Source of the DNA: Theocolax elegans
Taxonomy: Eukaryota > Arthropoda > Insecta > Hymenoptera > Cerocephalidae
Reading direction: 5' to 3'
DNA length: 64,000 nt
Assembly: GCA_026168455.1 (NCBI GenBank)
Contig: CM047428.1
Location: 21,046,759 to 21,110,758, forward strand
The position numbers and the translations under genes are program-made. Below are positions 49,047-61,529 of the stretch, piece after piece (position 1 is the first letter of the stretch; each line of letters begins with the position of its first letter). Under the pieces are notes generated by a model, which did not search any database, had not been told where the DNA came from, and saw nothing but the letters and a program-made list of their open reading frames with translations.

Positions 49047-49420
49047 ACCTTCATGATCTGTTAAGTTTTGTGTACATCGTCGTGTTTACATATGTAGCGA
49101 GTGTAAACACAGGAAACGTCCAACAGTTGTTAATTAGGCATTGACATTTCTAGGAACTGGCTAATGAGTGGTATTAAAAAATTTAATATTCTTTTTATTG
49201 TTGATATTATTACTATCAATTTTGATATATATAATTTCAGAAATCAAACGTTTGTTGTAATTACACTCGCTATCAACAATTTTTGCGCCATCCCAGTCAA
49301 ATGCATGTTTAAAAAGAGATACATGTTGATTAACCACTGAATCTGGGTTTTTATTATTTCTATGTTCATTTATCCTAGTTTGTAAAAGTGATTACTATAT
49401 ATCCAATATTAACACGTGTC
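49047..49420 (-). mobile_element. Inverted copy of the Penelope-like element 3' end (GIY-YIG part)
   Basis: The minus strand reads INEHRNNKNPDSVVNQHVSL, then FDWDGAKIVDSECNY and RLISEIIYIKI. It parallels 51473-51810 on the plus strand but with fewer breaks. An inverted partial copy next to a Penelope-like element is typical of how this class integrates. Between it and the main element lies a GC-rich stretch (49430-49880) with no recognised content. Confidence 0.75.
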
Positions 49421-50089
49421 TTCGATCAGAAATGGACTCAAAACGATCGTCGCCGTCGGTGCCGCGTTCCCCGGTATACGGGTGTAAAGTGGGGGAGCAC
49501 CCTGGCTCTCCCGACTAGTTGTACGTAGTTCGGGCGTGCGCGCACCCATGCGCCATCTCAACCGTCGTCGTCTGCTGAGCACGTGTGACGGTTGAGGTTA
49601 GGACGCCGCCTAACCTCCCGTCTTGTTGACATCAGCAGCGGATACGCCAGGTATTGTGAGACGACCTGGGCTCGGTCCTTGGCTCACGCTACCTCTCGGC
49701 CGTGGTATGGGTCGTGGTCCGCGTACTACCGTCGGGTATAGGTCGCGTCGTTTCTCGGCTCCGTCGCTAAAACATACCCATACCGTGGGTATCAATACTC
49801 ATTATAAGTGCATCGGTGCACTTCGGTCCGCCAGCGAGGGATTCACTACCTGCGACGCGATCGCGAGCTATCGAAATGTAAAAATAATGCATGCACATGA
49901 CTTGTAAATACAAGCCATGTGCATGTACTTGTGCGTTGTACGTTTTACAACGTCACACATTAAGTCAGAAATTAAAGAAAAAGTGACTAATATTATTAAT
50001 AAAACTATTAAGAAAATAATCATACAAATATCACGGAAATAAACTTTAAAAACAAACTTTTTGCGACAAAAAAATAACTAGATAATAAT

Positions 50090-51740
50090 TCTGATTTATT
50101 TTTAACTACGTCAGATAAAGGTAATAAAACTGTTTGCATGTATAAGCCAGAGTATATATCAAGAATGACAGAAATCTTTAACGATAATTCAGTATACAAT
50201 GTTATTAAAAAGAAGCCTTTAAAAATTTACAAACTGACACTTCGAACATTTTAAAAAATTTAAATAATAATGTCTTTATTAAATATAAGTTTTATAATAA
50301 TGTTCTCACCTGTTCTAATACTAGTCTAGCTAAAGGTTATGGGTTACCAAAATCCACAAGATTAATAACCCTTTCAAACCTATCATTTCAATAGTTACTA
50401 GCCCTACACACTTTCTGGTTAAAATTGTACATACAGAAATAAAATCAGCTATTAAACCACCAAAATCACATATAAATAATAGTTTTGAATTGAGAGAAAA
50501 ATTAAAACAATACATACTAGACCAGAATTGTGTTTTAATGTCTTTAAATGTAATTTCACTTTTTACAAACATTCCATGTAACTTAGTTTTAGAAAGCTTA
50601 TAAAGAAGATTTTCCGCTATTAACAATAAATGTAATATTCCCTTTAATGAGATTTGAGAATGTACAAAATTTCTGTATAATAGCACTTTTTTACATTTAA
50701 TGACACATATTATCAACAGACTCATGCTACACCTATGGGTTCTTCTATCTCTCCACTTTTTGCTGACATTGCAATGGATGATTTGCAAAATTATTGTCTA
50801 GAAAAATTATTGACTTTACATAATTGCAAACCTCTTTTCTACTTCAGATATGTATTAAAAAAGAATATATAGATTTAGTTATTAATATGTTCAACTCTTA
50901 TGATAACAATTTACAGTTCACTTTTGAGTTGGAAAAAGGCAGAACAATCAATTTCCTCGCTGTATCTTTATTTAGAACTAATGGTCATATTATAACAGAT
51001 TGGTATCAAAAACCTACAGCATCTGGCAGACTTATCAATTATTTCTCGAATCATCCAATTCAGCAAAATAGAACATTATCTATTATTTAGTAGACCGAGC
51101 ATTATTGTTATCTAATGAATGTTTTCATTCAAAAAACTTTAAAATTATACAAAAGTTTTTATTAAATAATGACTAGCCTATTGAATTCATAAGACGAAAC
51201 ATGTAATTTCGAATTAAGAAAATGAAAAACAATAGAACCAATAACCAGACAACTTCAAACATTAACCGTCTTAGTTATATAACGCTTTCTTATACCATTA
51301 ATTTCAATAAATTATCACAGATTTTACACTCTTACAATATTCAAACACTACCATTAGTACAGAAAAATTACAATTTTATCATTAAATTAGGCAAAGACTG
51401 TACTAAAAAACACAAATGTTGTCTGTAAATTTAAATGTAAAAATTGTCCTGCCTCTTATGTTGGTGAAACGAAGCGTTTTTTAGAAACTAAGATAAATGA
51501 ACATAGAAATAATAAAAACCCAGATTCAGTGGTTAATCAACAGGTATCTCTTTTAAACATGCATTTGACTGGGATGGCGCAAAAATTGTTGATAGCGAGT
51601 GTAATTACAACAAACGTTTGATTTCTGAAATGATATATATCAAAATTGATAGTATTAATATTAACAATTAAGAGAATATTAAATTTTTAAATACCACTCT
51701 GCCAGTTCTTAGAAATTTCAATGCCTAATTAACAACCGTT
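50090..51740 (+). mobile_element. Penelope-like retroelement, degenerate RT plus GIY-YIG
   Basis: Plus-strand fragments in order: SDKGNKTVCMYKPEYI (Penelope RT N-terminal block), KGYGLPKSTRL, SLFTNIPCNLVLESL (motif A region), ATPMGSSISPLFADIAMDD (motif B), and KCKNCPASYVGETKRFLETK with an EH (GIY-YIG endonuclease). Stops and frameshifts separate these pieces, so it is inactive. No hammerhead ribozyme core (CTGATGA...GAAA) was found in the flanks. The end shares about 340 bases with the inverted copy at 49047-49420. Confidence 0.8.
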
Positions 51741-52729
51741 TAACGTTTCCTGTGTTTATACTCGCTAGATATATAAACACGACGATGTACACAAAATTTA
51801 ACAGATCATTTGACACATCGATAATCCGATTAAAGGTACAAAATCTTTTATTATCAGTGTATTTTCATATGTGCGTACTCAATTGTAATGAATTTCATCA
51901 TTATAATGACTTTAGTCTAATTAAAAAATCGCGCCTTTATACAGGTATAATTTGTGTCATACTATATATAACCATAGCTGTGTATATCAGTGGCGATTAA
52001 TATAGTATACCATCTGTGATAGAATACTCTAGTCCTCTGATTTCTTTTGCATAATTTATTACTTGCTTAATTTATTTACTTATTTAAATTATTAATTAAT
52101 GTTGATGTATAGAGCTGTAATTGAGATGGAGGTAAACACTTTAATAATTCAACTTCTGTGTATATAAATATGTAATTTCATTGCTTTAAATATTAAAACT
52201 TAATATTCCTAAATTAATAAACTTTATTAATAAATTAATAAATTAATTCCTATATTAATAAACTTAATATTCCTTGTTTTTATTATTAGTGCGACAACTC
52301 AGGGACACTACGATTTAAAATGTTATGTTAAATACAGATTTCAATGACAAGTAGTAAGTAAAATGTTATAAATCATAGGTTAAAAACTAAATCAATAATT
52401 ATTGCTAGAAACGTCGCCATCGAAATAAAATTGTGGTTTATTCACCAAGATCGATTAAATATCATTTTGAAACTTTGCAAGTATGGTTTCCAATCACACA
52501 ATGCGTTTTTACCACGAACATTTCTTTGGTCGATTTTATATGTAAAAATGAAATTACTGCAAGAATTGGACATTTTTAATAGCTAGCTGTTACTCTGCTC
52601 TAAGTTTGAATGCCTAGAAACTATGAATTAGTATAGAAAAAATACAAACATTTTTTTTCAAAAATAAAAAAATGCCACATTAAATGGACTTTATTCACAA
52701 ATTAAAAAAAAATTGTTTTAAATCTATAA

Positions 52730-53850
52730 CAGTAGAAGTTGGTGATTGTCTTGATGGACCAGCAGCAGGTGCTGAAATAAACGTTCCACAAGCTGTAGCT
52801 GCAGATTTGGCGCATGCTGCTGATCGTGTGCCTGCACCATCTGCACTAGCCGCAGAAGTTAATAATGGTGAGAATCTAACAAGAAATTAATTAGGTAACT
52901 TATATATAAAAAAACAACAATATCAAAATAAGTTTACATGATATTTGTAAGCTGTTGGTGATAATCGAAGAAATTTGTAGCAGTTTGTTAGAGTGATGTT
53001 ACGACAAAGCCTGAAAATATCAAATAAAGACTTGAAGTTTTCACTATGACTAAATTTATTTATTTATTTATATAGAAAAAATCTTTTCAGTTATCAACAA
53101 AAATTGATGACTCGCTTCGACCATCCTTATCGACACCTTGGCATCTGTTGCAATAAACACGCACAAGGTTCACTTGATATTGTCATGCAAACTTCTTTGA
53201 TTGTTTATGGCAAGCATTTAGATAAACATAGTAGCTATGAATATTTGCTCGAATAATTTTAACTTACCAACTGATTTAAAATTAAAAATTAAAATTAGTA
53301 CAATGTTTTAACGAAGCAAAATTAATTTTTTTCTGAGCCCGCTGGATTTATTGGAGCAGTTGCTCAAGGGGCACCTGCTTGGCCTGCAGGTGTACAAGGT
53401 AAAACAATTTTTAAACATCATAACACTGTTGCTATGGTTTGCTTTATATTTTGTACTAAAATTATTTTACATGTTTTAGCAATTCCTGCAGATGATGCAG
53501 CTACATACATCAATAGAGCTGCTGCATGCATTAATGGAGCTGCTGCAGCCAATGGTCGAAATGGAGATGCCGGTATCGGCCATGAACTGCCGGCTTGCAG
53601 ATGTAATTTTTTTACATATTATATTAAAATTTTTATCTGACATTCTATAATATAATTAAAAAAATTTTTTTTACAGCTAGGGGTAGGCGAGCTGGACATC
53701 GGCACCGTCAGTATGATCCGTACGAAGATGCCACCAGAAGAATGGCCGTGTTCTTCTCGTCTATGGTAGCAGACTGTACGAATCAAGCGAGGGGCCAAGG
53801 GAACGGTGGTAGATGAGGAAGAGGGGGTAGAGGACGACGTGGAGGAGAAT
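52730..53850 (+). CDS. Possible Ala-rich / RG-tailed gene fragment (4 candidate exons)
   Basis: Candidate exons: about 52732-52866 (DLAHAADRVPAPSALAAEV), 53339-53399 (FIGAVAQGAPAWPAGVQ), 53480-53601 (ADDAATYINRAAACINGAA) and 53678-53817. The last three join in phase. The final part reads RGRRAGHRHRQYDPYEDATR and ends in an RG-rich tail where a TGA (53815-53817) is followed by more GRGGRGRRGG, suggesting a nonsense change. The first joint does not fit in phase. I do not recognise the protein; it may be a broken host gene or part of a transposon next to the foldback element at 53920. Confidence 0.35.
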
Positions 53851-53919
53851 AAAAACGAAAATATATATGCTTTAAATATAAGTATTTTTACGTTTTTTAT
53901 AATATATATATATATATAT

Positions 53920-55572
53920 GGGTGGTTCTCTGTGACATCGAAGATGAAAATATAAATATTGCTATAACTGTGGGAATATGTTTTAGAGGTATCCAGTAGT
54001 TCTCCTGAATTTTTTCAGATTTTTTCTGGGCTATTATTTTAAGTTACAGAGAGTCAAAGTTGACATTTTAGCACTTTTTTGCATTATATGCCCATTTTCA
54101 TGAATTTTTAGCTCCCAGGGGATGCATTTTTCACTAAAAGCATAAGTATGACTTTTTTTGTCAAATTTTCCAAACTTTTCATTAAAAATAGTTTTAAAGA
54201 CATAAATGTATGCTGTCACACTCTTGTAAGCCATTTAAACCTTAAATAGTGAAAATCAGCAATTCTGCTCCGGACTCTGGTAACCTAATACTGTCTAAAA
54301 GATGTCTTTTTATAGTCAGAAACTGCCTAAAAATTTCCAGAGTGGGTCTAAATCATTAAGATCACTTATGGTCAAAATATCCGGGAAAAGTGCCCGAAAT
54401 ATTAATAGAAATGTATATTTGTTGCCTTATAACGATGAATCTATTAGCATGATCATTGCAAAAAAATTTGTGCACTTACCTTGGAGTGGTAGAAAAGTAT
54501 CTTCACTTGTTTCAGTATCCATCTAATCCCCTGTAAGCTGCTAAAAATACAAATATTATTATACAAATGTAAAAAATTAATTTTTGAACATTTATAATGC
54601 TGTATTTTTAGTTTTACATCCCTTACAAGAATTATAATACTAATCTGAAGGATTACTATAAATATATAAACATCATTATTACAATAACTGAATATACGTA
54701 TTTAATACAAAAGATATATACATTAATCGGATATATAATTATAATGAATAATATGATAACGTGACAGTGACAAGTTTGTGAAATCTAAACAATGTATTGC
54801 TGAATAATAATAATAATAATGTTGATACTTTTATAGTAATCCTTCAGATTAGTATTATAATTCTTGTAAGGGATGTAAAACTAAAAATACAGCATTATAA
54901 ATGTTCAAAAATTAATTTTTTACATTTGTATAATAATATTTGTATTTTTAGCAGCTTACAGGGGATTAGATGGATACTGAAACAAGTGGAGATACTTTTC
55001 TACCATTCCAAGGTAAGTGCATAAATTTTTTTGCAATGATCATGCTACTAGATTCATCGTTATAAGGCAACAAATATACATTTCTATTAATATTTCGGGC
55101 ACTTTTCCCGGATATTTTGACCATAAGTGATCTTAATGATTTAGACCCACTCTGGAAATTTTTAGGCAGTTTCTGACTATAAAAAGACATCTTTTAGACA
55201 GTATTAGGTTACCAGAGTCCGGAGCAGAATTGCTGATTTTCACTATTTAAGGTTTAAATGGCTTACAAGAGTGTGACAGCATACATTTATGTCTTTAAAA
55301 GTATTTTTAATGAAAAGTTCGGAAAATTTTACAAAAAAAGTCATACTTATGCTTTTAGTGAAAAATGCATCCCCTGGGAGCTAAAAATTCATGAAAATGG
55401 GCATATAATGCAAAAAAAGTGCTAAAATGTCAAGTTTGACTCTCTGTAACTTAAAATAATGGCCCAGAAAAAATCTGAAAAAATTCAGCAGAACTACTGG
55501 ATACCTCTAAAACATATTCCCACAGTTATAACAATATTTATTTTTTTCATCTTAGATGTCACAGAGAACCAC

Positions 55573-55574
<2 letters not shown>
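53920..55574. mobile_element. Large foldback element: 742-bp inverted arms, TA-rich target
   Basis: Left arm 53920-54661 and right arm 54831-55574 are near-perfect inverted copies around a 169-base spacer. The tips read GGGTGGTTCTCTGTGACATC and sit in (TA)n on both sides. The right arm holds an exon-like unit (54952-55012, TTTTTAG acceptor, GTAAGT donor) coding MDTETSGDTFLPFQ. Each arm also has a matching 74-codon open frame. It looks like a head-to-head duplication of one end of a larger transposon. No transposase was recognised. Confidence 0.85.
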
Positions 55575-55603
<29 letters not shown>

Positions 55604-55920
55604 CTTGTATTACTAAAAAATAATATAGAAAAAGATTGTATTAAAACTAGCTAATAATATATTTTGTTTTTAAAATACTTTAAATCCTCTTTTGTAAAGT
55701 TTAATAATAAAGAACAATTTTAAATCAAATGATTTATTATTTATTACCAGAAAAAAATTATTACAAATTCCATCAACTACTTACAATTAATTTAATAATA
55801 AATATATTTAATTATTTCACTCATACATTCCTTCCTAGTTAATTAAATTAATTTATAATTAAAATTAAAAATTAAAAACAAACTGTACGCAGAGGCACAT
55901 TTAGCACACAATTTACACCT

Positions 55921-56117
55921 TCAGAAAAGTACTTCGTACACTACTGTCTGTATATCGCTATGATGTATTTACTTATGAAGAGTACGAACAACGAGTGAGC
56001 CATGATATTTTTCATGCTGTTCATCAATTGCATGCCCGTCGCAAGCTTATCACAATATGTGCACAACGTGTATCTGAAACAATCTGTGCTACATCGCCAC
56101 CCACCTCAAAAAACTAA
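55921..56117 (+). CDS. Unrecognised terminal-exon-like reading frame
   Basis: After ACACCTTCAG the frame reads KVLRTLLSVYRYDVFTYEEY and stays open for about 65 codons (ending SPPTSKN) to a TAA at 56115-56117. Composition is protein-like (EQRVSHDIFHAVHQLHARR), unlike neighbouring AT-rich DNA. No ATG and no partner exon could be assigned. It could be the 3' exon of the gene fragment at 52.7-53.8 kb, or transposon-derived. Confidence 0.35.
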
Positions 56118-56347
56118 TTGCTCTTTACCCTTGCCATTTTATGCGCATCGTAGAAAAAAAATTATTTATGTGGCATAAAAAGTTTACATATCCAAACCCT
56201 GTGCAACAATGCCTGTTGCTACTAATATTGATCCTCTCTTCTTCCTAAATTCTGCAAATCAAAAACATGAAATGAAAAAAAATGAACAAAATTATATATT
56301 TTGTGATGTGGGGACATCACTGAGGCCACCTGAAAAAGAATATATAT

Positions 56348-57375
56348 TGTGACGAGACGTCGTTGCAATGGAATAAATAATACTTAATGTATTATATTAT
56401 TTCGTATGTATATAGAATATTGTAACTTAAAATCTCGCACGTTGTTATTGTTTCGTGCGTTGCCTCTTCAAGGCCACGAAACACGCGTGTTTATGTCGAC
56501 GACCGAGGATGTGTGCGAGCATCCGTATATACAATTGTTATTGTGTGTGTGTGTTAGATACTTTTCGGGAATGCGACAATTCCCGAAAAGCTCAGTACGC
56601 TGCCGGTCTTGACCGCGACAGCAACCCTTTGACACATCGTCACGTCTAGTTTCGCGCGCCACGGGAAGTACCGGACCGGTTCGTCCGTGCTCCGGGAAGC
56701 CGTACGCGAGTGCTCGTGAGTTCGTGTAGTGCAGTGCGAAGGACCATATACTTCGGGTTGAGTGTTTCCCGAGGTAGGCGAATCGCCGCGGCATCAGGCC
56801 GCCCCTGCAGATCACCGTCGAGGTCGACGGGAAACCGGGCCGACTCCACCGGCCAGCAGACGTCGGGGCGCCGACGCACACCAGGGCCTATGGATAAACC
56901 AGCCCGGTAAGTACCCGACATTGGTCAGTATACCTAAGAGTGTGTTGAGTGCGTGTGCTTGAATGTTTGTTCGGTAGCACACCGGTGCTATCGAAATCGA
57001 TTGGGTATTGCGCGGGGCGAGCACGGAGGCAGCCCCTGCTTGCCGCGTATATACCACGCGACCGGGAGTACGCCCCGTTAAGTATTGTCGGGCACCTCCG
57101 TGTAATTAATTAAATAAATAATCATTTATTTTATTTTAACATAACGGTTGCGTAATAATTTTAATTATAAATTAACCCGCAAACAACCTTCCGATTCCCG
57201 ATTTTCCGCCACGTGTGTCGGTACGTAGGAGATCGTCCTATCTCCGCTACCGTGTCCCGACGGGCTAATTTATTAACCCACGGCGACGACAAAGACGCGT
57301 TCTTCGGGCCGTCGTCCCTGTATTAAATAAACAAATTACTTGTAACTGGTATTAGGACGAAATACCACGTTACAA
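56348..57375 (+). mobile_element. 5' LTR of an LTR retrotransposon
   Basis: Starts TGTGACGAGACGTCGTTGCA and ends ATACCACGTTACA, i.e. TG...CA borders, about 1,028 bases. It is GC-richer than the surroundings. Immediately after it comes a primer-binding-site-like sequence. The partner 3' LTR is not in the window. Confidence 0.75.
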
Positions 57376-57377
57376 AT

Positions 57378-57393
57378 GGCGACCGTGACAGGA
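57378..57393 (+). promoter_or_regulatory. tRNA primer-binding site of the LTR element
   Basis: TGGCGACCGTGACAGG, two bases after the LTR end. This is the usual position and form for minus-strand priming sites in insect Gypsy- and Pao-type elements. The priming tRNA was not identified. Confidence 0.7.
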
Positions 57394-57547
57394 CGGTAGT
57401 TGTACCGCCTGCGTGTCGTGGATTTTCGGGTCGGTAAAATTTTTCTTATTTTTTCTAAATAAGTGTTTCTTGTATGTACAGGTTTACCTGTACTTATATA
57501 GGGAACGGCGGGTTATTTATTATTAAAATTTTCGTGTTGCAAGTCGC

Positions 57548-57548
<1 letters not shown>

Positions 57549-57592
<44 letters not shown>

Positions 57593-57925
57593 CGTGAGAA
57601 AGAGCATATAGGTTTATAATGGCATGGATGCACGCCATTATGATTGAATTGTGTGTGTGAGTGAGAGAGAGAGCGAGAATAAAAATTTGAGATTTCGAGT
57701 TCGCGTTAGAGTAGGGACGCGCGGGTATCCCTAGCCGTATATTGTGGTTGAGAGAGAGAGAGAGATAGAGAGAGCAAGAGTGAACCAGTGCGTGAGAGAG
57801 AGAAACATTGCGTCGCGGAGTTCGATAGTGCTGAGTGAGCACGAGTCCGCTAGTGGGAGAGAGAGAGAAAATTCCAACTAGCCGGCGTTACACTCGCGCG
57901 GCGTAAGTGTAACGAGTATCGAGAG
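57549..57925 (+). repeat. GA-rich leader with (GAGA)n microsatellites
   Basis: Several GAGAGA runs (57549-57590, 57663-57674, 57750-57775, 57857-57868, 57920-57932) fall between the primer-binding site and the gag frame. They form a purine-rich 5' leader. Confidence 0.8.
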
Positions 57926-57987
57926 AGAGAGAGAACATACATTATACGGCGCGATGGCACGTTAAAAAGGACATCAGATCACTTCCT

Positions 57988-58809
57988 TTGGAGGAGATCT
58001 ACGCCCAGCTCGATCGTTTGCACCTTAATGCAAATAGCGAAGAGTTTGAGTGTAGAGAGCGCCTTCTGAGACATAGGGTTAAGTGTTATGATCCTCAAAT
58101 TGACGTGCCTTGGTATCCCAATTACGACGAGGATACTTCTGCCCAACCAGCGACCAAGCCTTTAGCTTGTCCACCGTTCTGGCAGAAGCACCAAAAGCGT
58201 TCCAGAAGAGGTAGTGTGATACCTTCTGGTACCGATAGGTCTATAGAGTCTGAGTTGTCAGACGATAGACCAACAAGTGAGCACATAACCCCCATTCAGG
58301 AAGAAGAGGGACATAGTAGAGTGCCCACGCCGACGGGTGAATTAAGACCGTTTTCTGACAATGCAGCAGGCATTGACACAGAAGCGGCAATTCCGACGGC
58401 TAATGCACCACCTTCGAGACAAGTGACGGTGTCGACCGACACACATACTGGTCTAGGTGAGACGTATGCTATAAATTCACCACATACGTCACACCGGGAT
58501 CAGCGTAACTCGTTGGTTGGTAACCACAATCCACTGGAAAGGGGCGCCATTCGTCGTAACGATTTTGGACTGAACTCCGATGCACATGGCCGGTCTACTC
58601 CCAGCCATTTTAGTAGTTCTGGAGTTATTAAAAAGCGCGTTTCGGAGATTCATTCAGATAAGTCGCGGCAACAGACGAGCAGGGATTATGAACTCCCTTC
58701 CAACGATCGCAGGCAGTCGACTGATAATCGGAGGGAAGCTCCAGATTATCGTTCACACACAAAAAAAAAAAAAAAAAAAACCGAGTTAGATCGATGTCTA
58801 ACACATTGA
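57988..58809 (+). CDS. Gag-like protein of the LTR retrotransposon, truncated
   Basis: The frame is open through 57988, where a TTG lies in-frame, and continues upstream to at least 57952. The nearest ATG (57954) is out of frame, so the true start is broken or displaced. The N-terminal part (EEIYAQLDRLHLNANSEEFE) and the long Ser/Arg/Asp-rich low-complexity region resemble retrotransposon Gag; no CCHC knuckle is reached. The frame runs into an 18-base A stretch at 58761-58778 and then into the 3' end of the oppositely oriented non-LTR element, so Gag is cut off by that insertion. Confidence 0.5.
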   Translation: MEEIYAQLDRLHLNANSEEFECRERLLRHRVKCYDPQIDVPWYPNYDEDTSAQPATKPLACPPFWQKHQKRSRRGSVIPSGTDRSIESELSDDRPTSEHITPIQEEEGHSRVPTPTGELRPFSDNAAGIDTEAAIPTANAPPSRQVTVSTDTHTGLGETYAINSPHTSHRDQRNSLVGNHNPLERGAIRRNDFGLNSDAHGRSTPSHFSSSGVIKKRVSEIHSDKSRQQTSRDYELPSNDRRQSTDNRREAPDYRSHTKKKKKKTELDRCLTH

Positions 58810-59520
58810 TCATTGCCGCCGTACCTCGCCTCTGGCATACCGGCGGTCGTCCTTGTCACGTCTCTTTTGCTATCTACTTGTCTTCCTTATCTTAGACTGT
58901 GACGGTTTCTATGTTCTCTCTTGTGCTTCGGTTTTATTTTTTTTATTTTTTATTCCTTTTACTTTATTTTATCCTTTCTATTTTTGGGGAACTAGGGACT
59001 AGGACTTTCTATTTTTGCTGCTTCTTTCTACTCTCTTCCTTTTCTTCCTACTCTATTCTTCTTTCTTCCTAATATCTTCCTTCTTCTCTCTTCCTCTTCT
59101 TTCTTCTTCTTCCCTACTTTGGTTTCTCATTGTTGTTTATCTACTTATAAAAGAAGGAGTTCCTACCTAGCGTCCATTCATTCTCCCTAACTTTCATACC
59201 CTTTCATACTATCTTTCAAACTTTATCTTTCATCTCCATTCTTTCTTCTTTCTCTCCATTGCCATTTTTCCTCTTTCATCGTCATTCTCGTCAGTTATAT
59301 TCTATCTAATAGAAAGTGTTAGTTTACCTATTGTCTAGTATGATAAGCTATCTTGATTACCTCTGTATCTATTTCCTTTCCTATTCCTCCATTTGTTAGT
59401 TACAATGGAAGTCTTTCTAACCTAACCACTTTCATTCCCTTCTCACTTATGCTTTTCCTTTTTCTCTCTCTTTTTCTCTTGTCTATCTACTTTCTGGAAT
59501 ATTGTCTATCCCTAACCTAC

Positions 59521-61529
59521 TCACTCATTCTCTTCCCTTAACTCTTCTGTTTGCGCTTCTTCCTCGGTTTCCACTATGTCTACGACTAAATCTCTTTCTA
59601 GAATTTCCGTAGCATCCTTTGCAACTAAGATTTCTTTTGTCATCCTTGTCAGCCTCTCGGTCCCTTCCTTTGTTTCCAATAAGGCTTTTGTGTCTCTCAT
59701 TCCTGCCTCTGTCTCCTGCATGTGTTTTAGTCTTATTTGTTCGTACTTCACGCATTTCCATATAACATGTTTCGGGGAGTCTGTCTCTCCGCAGCTGCAC
59801 AGGTCTGATTCTACAAAGTTAAATCGCATTCTGAAAGTTTGAAAACTTCCATGTCCACTAAGAATTTGCATTAGATACTTGCTCGGTTTAAGCCACGTCT
59901 TTTTCCTTCTTTCTTCCACGTTTGGCATTATCTCATATGTATGTCTGCCCTTTATAGAGTTATCCCACCTCGACTGCCACACTTTCCTCAATTCCTTGTC
60001 CAATTCACACCTTGCATTGTATTTTCTCTTCCATTCATTGCCTGGTAGAGGATTCTCCACCGTCTGGTATGTGTAGCCCATGTATTTAAATTCCTTGTTC
60101 TTCCTTATGTAATACATTCCTATTTTTTTTCACATTTCAGATCTATCGGCAAGTGACCCGTTATCATTGTGATGGACTCAGCCGAAGTGGTTCTATATGC
60201 TCCCGTTGTCTTCATTAGAGCAAATCTTTGTGACATTATGAGCTTTTTCTTTTGGGCATTATTTGCGAGTTTAAACCATCCTGCTGCTGCGTATGTTATA
60301 ATTGGTATATATACCCCTTTATATATTATTTCCAGAGAACGATAGCCCAAGCCCCACTCATCTCTAGCTAATCTCGCTAACCTTTGGAAGATTCCTCTGG
60401 TTTTCATTGAGATCTCCGTGACATAATGCTGCACACTTAAGCCTTTGCCAAATGAAACTCCCAGATATTTTACTGGTTCCTGTCTTTTAATTCTCTTGCC
60501 ATTTATTTTAATTACTGGGTAACATTTTTCATGGAATGTTCCCTTGGCTAAGAGCATGCCACATTTATCCGGTGCATGTTTCATTTTGACCTTTTTGCTC
60601 CATCTCTCTATCATGTCAATTGCAGCTTGTCCTCTTATTTCTAGTTCTCTCCTGGAGTCTCCTTCTACTATCACTGCTTGGTCATCAGCATAGGCTATCG
60701 TCTCATGTCCTTCTCTTTCTAATGCGTGAAGTATTTCGTCGAACACTACGTTCCATAGGATCGGCCCCAGTCGTGAGCCGTGGGGACAACCTTTTGTCAC
60801 ATCTTTACTCGCAAAGTTGCCACCTTCGGAAATAATTACTTTCCTATTACAGAGGTAATCCCTAATTATTTCATACAGTCTCCAGGGGCATCTCATGTGT
60901 CTTAGCTTTTCCAGTACTCCTGGCCACCATACGTTATCAAATGCTCCCTTTATGTCAAGAAACATTATGATGACGTACTTCTTGTTGGATTGTTTCACTT
61001 TATTAACTACATAGAATATCGCATCTTCTGTGGATCTATTCTTCCTGAAGCCGTATTGTTTATCTGAAAGACTGGGTTCCACTACTTTTTCCAGTTTTCT
61101 GATTATCAGTCCTTCCAGTATTTTGCCTAATATAGATAAAAGGCATATTGGTCTATACGAGCTTAGGAGACTTGGATCTTTATCGATTCCTTTTTTAATA
61201 GTAATGACCTTCCCAACTTTCCACACGTTCGGAAAGATGCCATACTTTAAACAGCTATTGTATATCTTTAACAGATCTTCGCCGACTACCTCTAGAGCAC
61301 TTTTAATTATTGTCAGATCGAAACAGTCTATTCCTGGAGCTTTACCTGGCTTCATTTTCTTTACCACTTGTACCATCTCTGTTATTGTAAACTCCTCCGT
61401 TTCTCTGTATTCGTCTGTATATCTATTGTTCTGCAGCCTTATATTCGCTTGCTCTTGTGTCTCTGAGTATATTTCATCGTCGGGGAACAGTCGGTCTAGT
61501 ATCTGTTTTGCTGTTTCTTCCCAAGTCAT
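59521..61529 (-). pseudogene. Reverse transcriptase and C-terminal domain of the R1-clade element
   Basis: RT blocks in order: SSYRPICLLSILGKILE, QYGFRKNRST, FLDIKGAFDNVWW (motif A), GCPHGSRLGPILWN (motif B, with His where Gln is usual), AYADD (motif C) and VKYLGVSFG. The frame 60120-61529 stops in an eight-base A run (plus-strand T run at 60122-60129). Beyond it the frame 59521-60117 continues with FVESDLCSCGETDSPKH and IWKC, the CCHC-like motif found after RT in this clade. One base in the A run would join the two frames; homopolymer sequencing error is as likely as mutation. Confidence 0.85.

Noticed and set aside
57513..57842. Ser/Leu-rich 109-codon minus-strand frame
   Set aside because: It is the translation of GAGA microsatellites in the LTR element leader.
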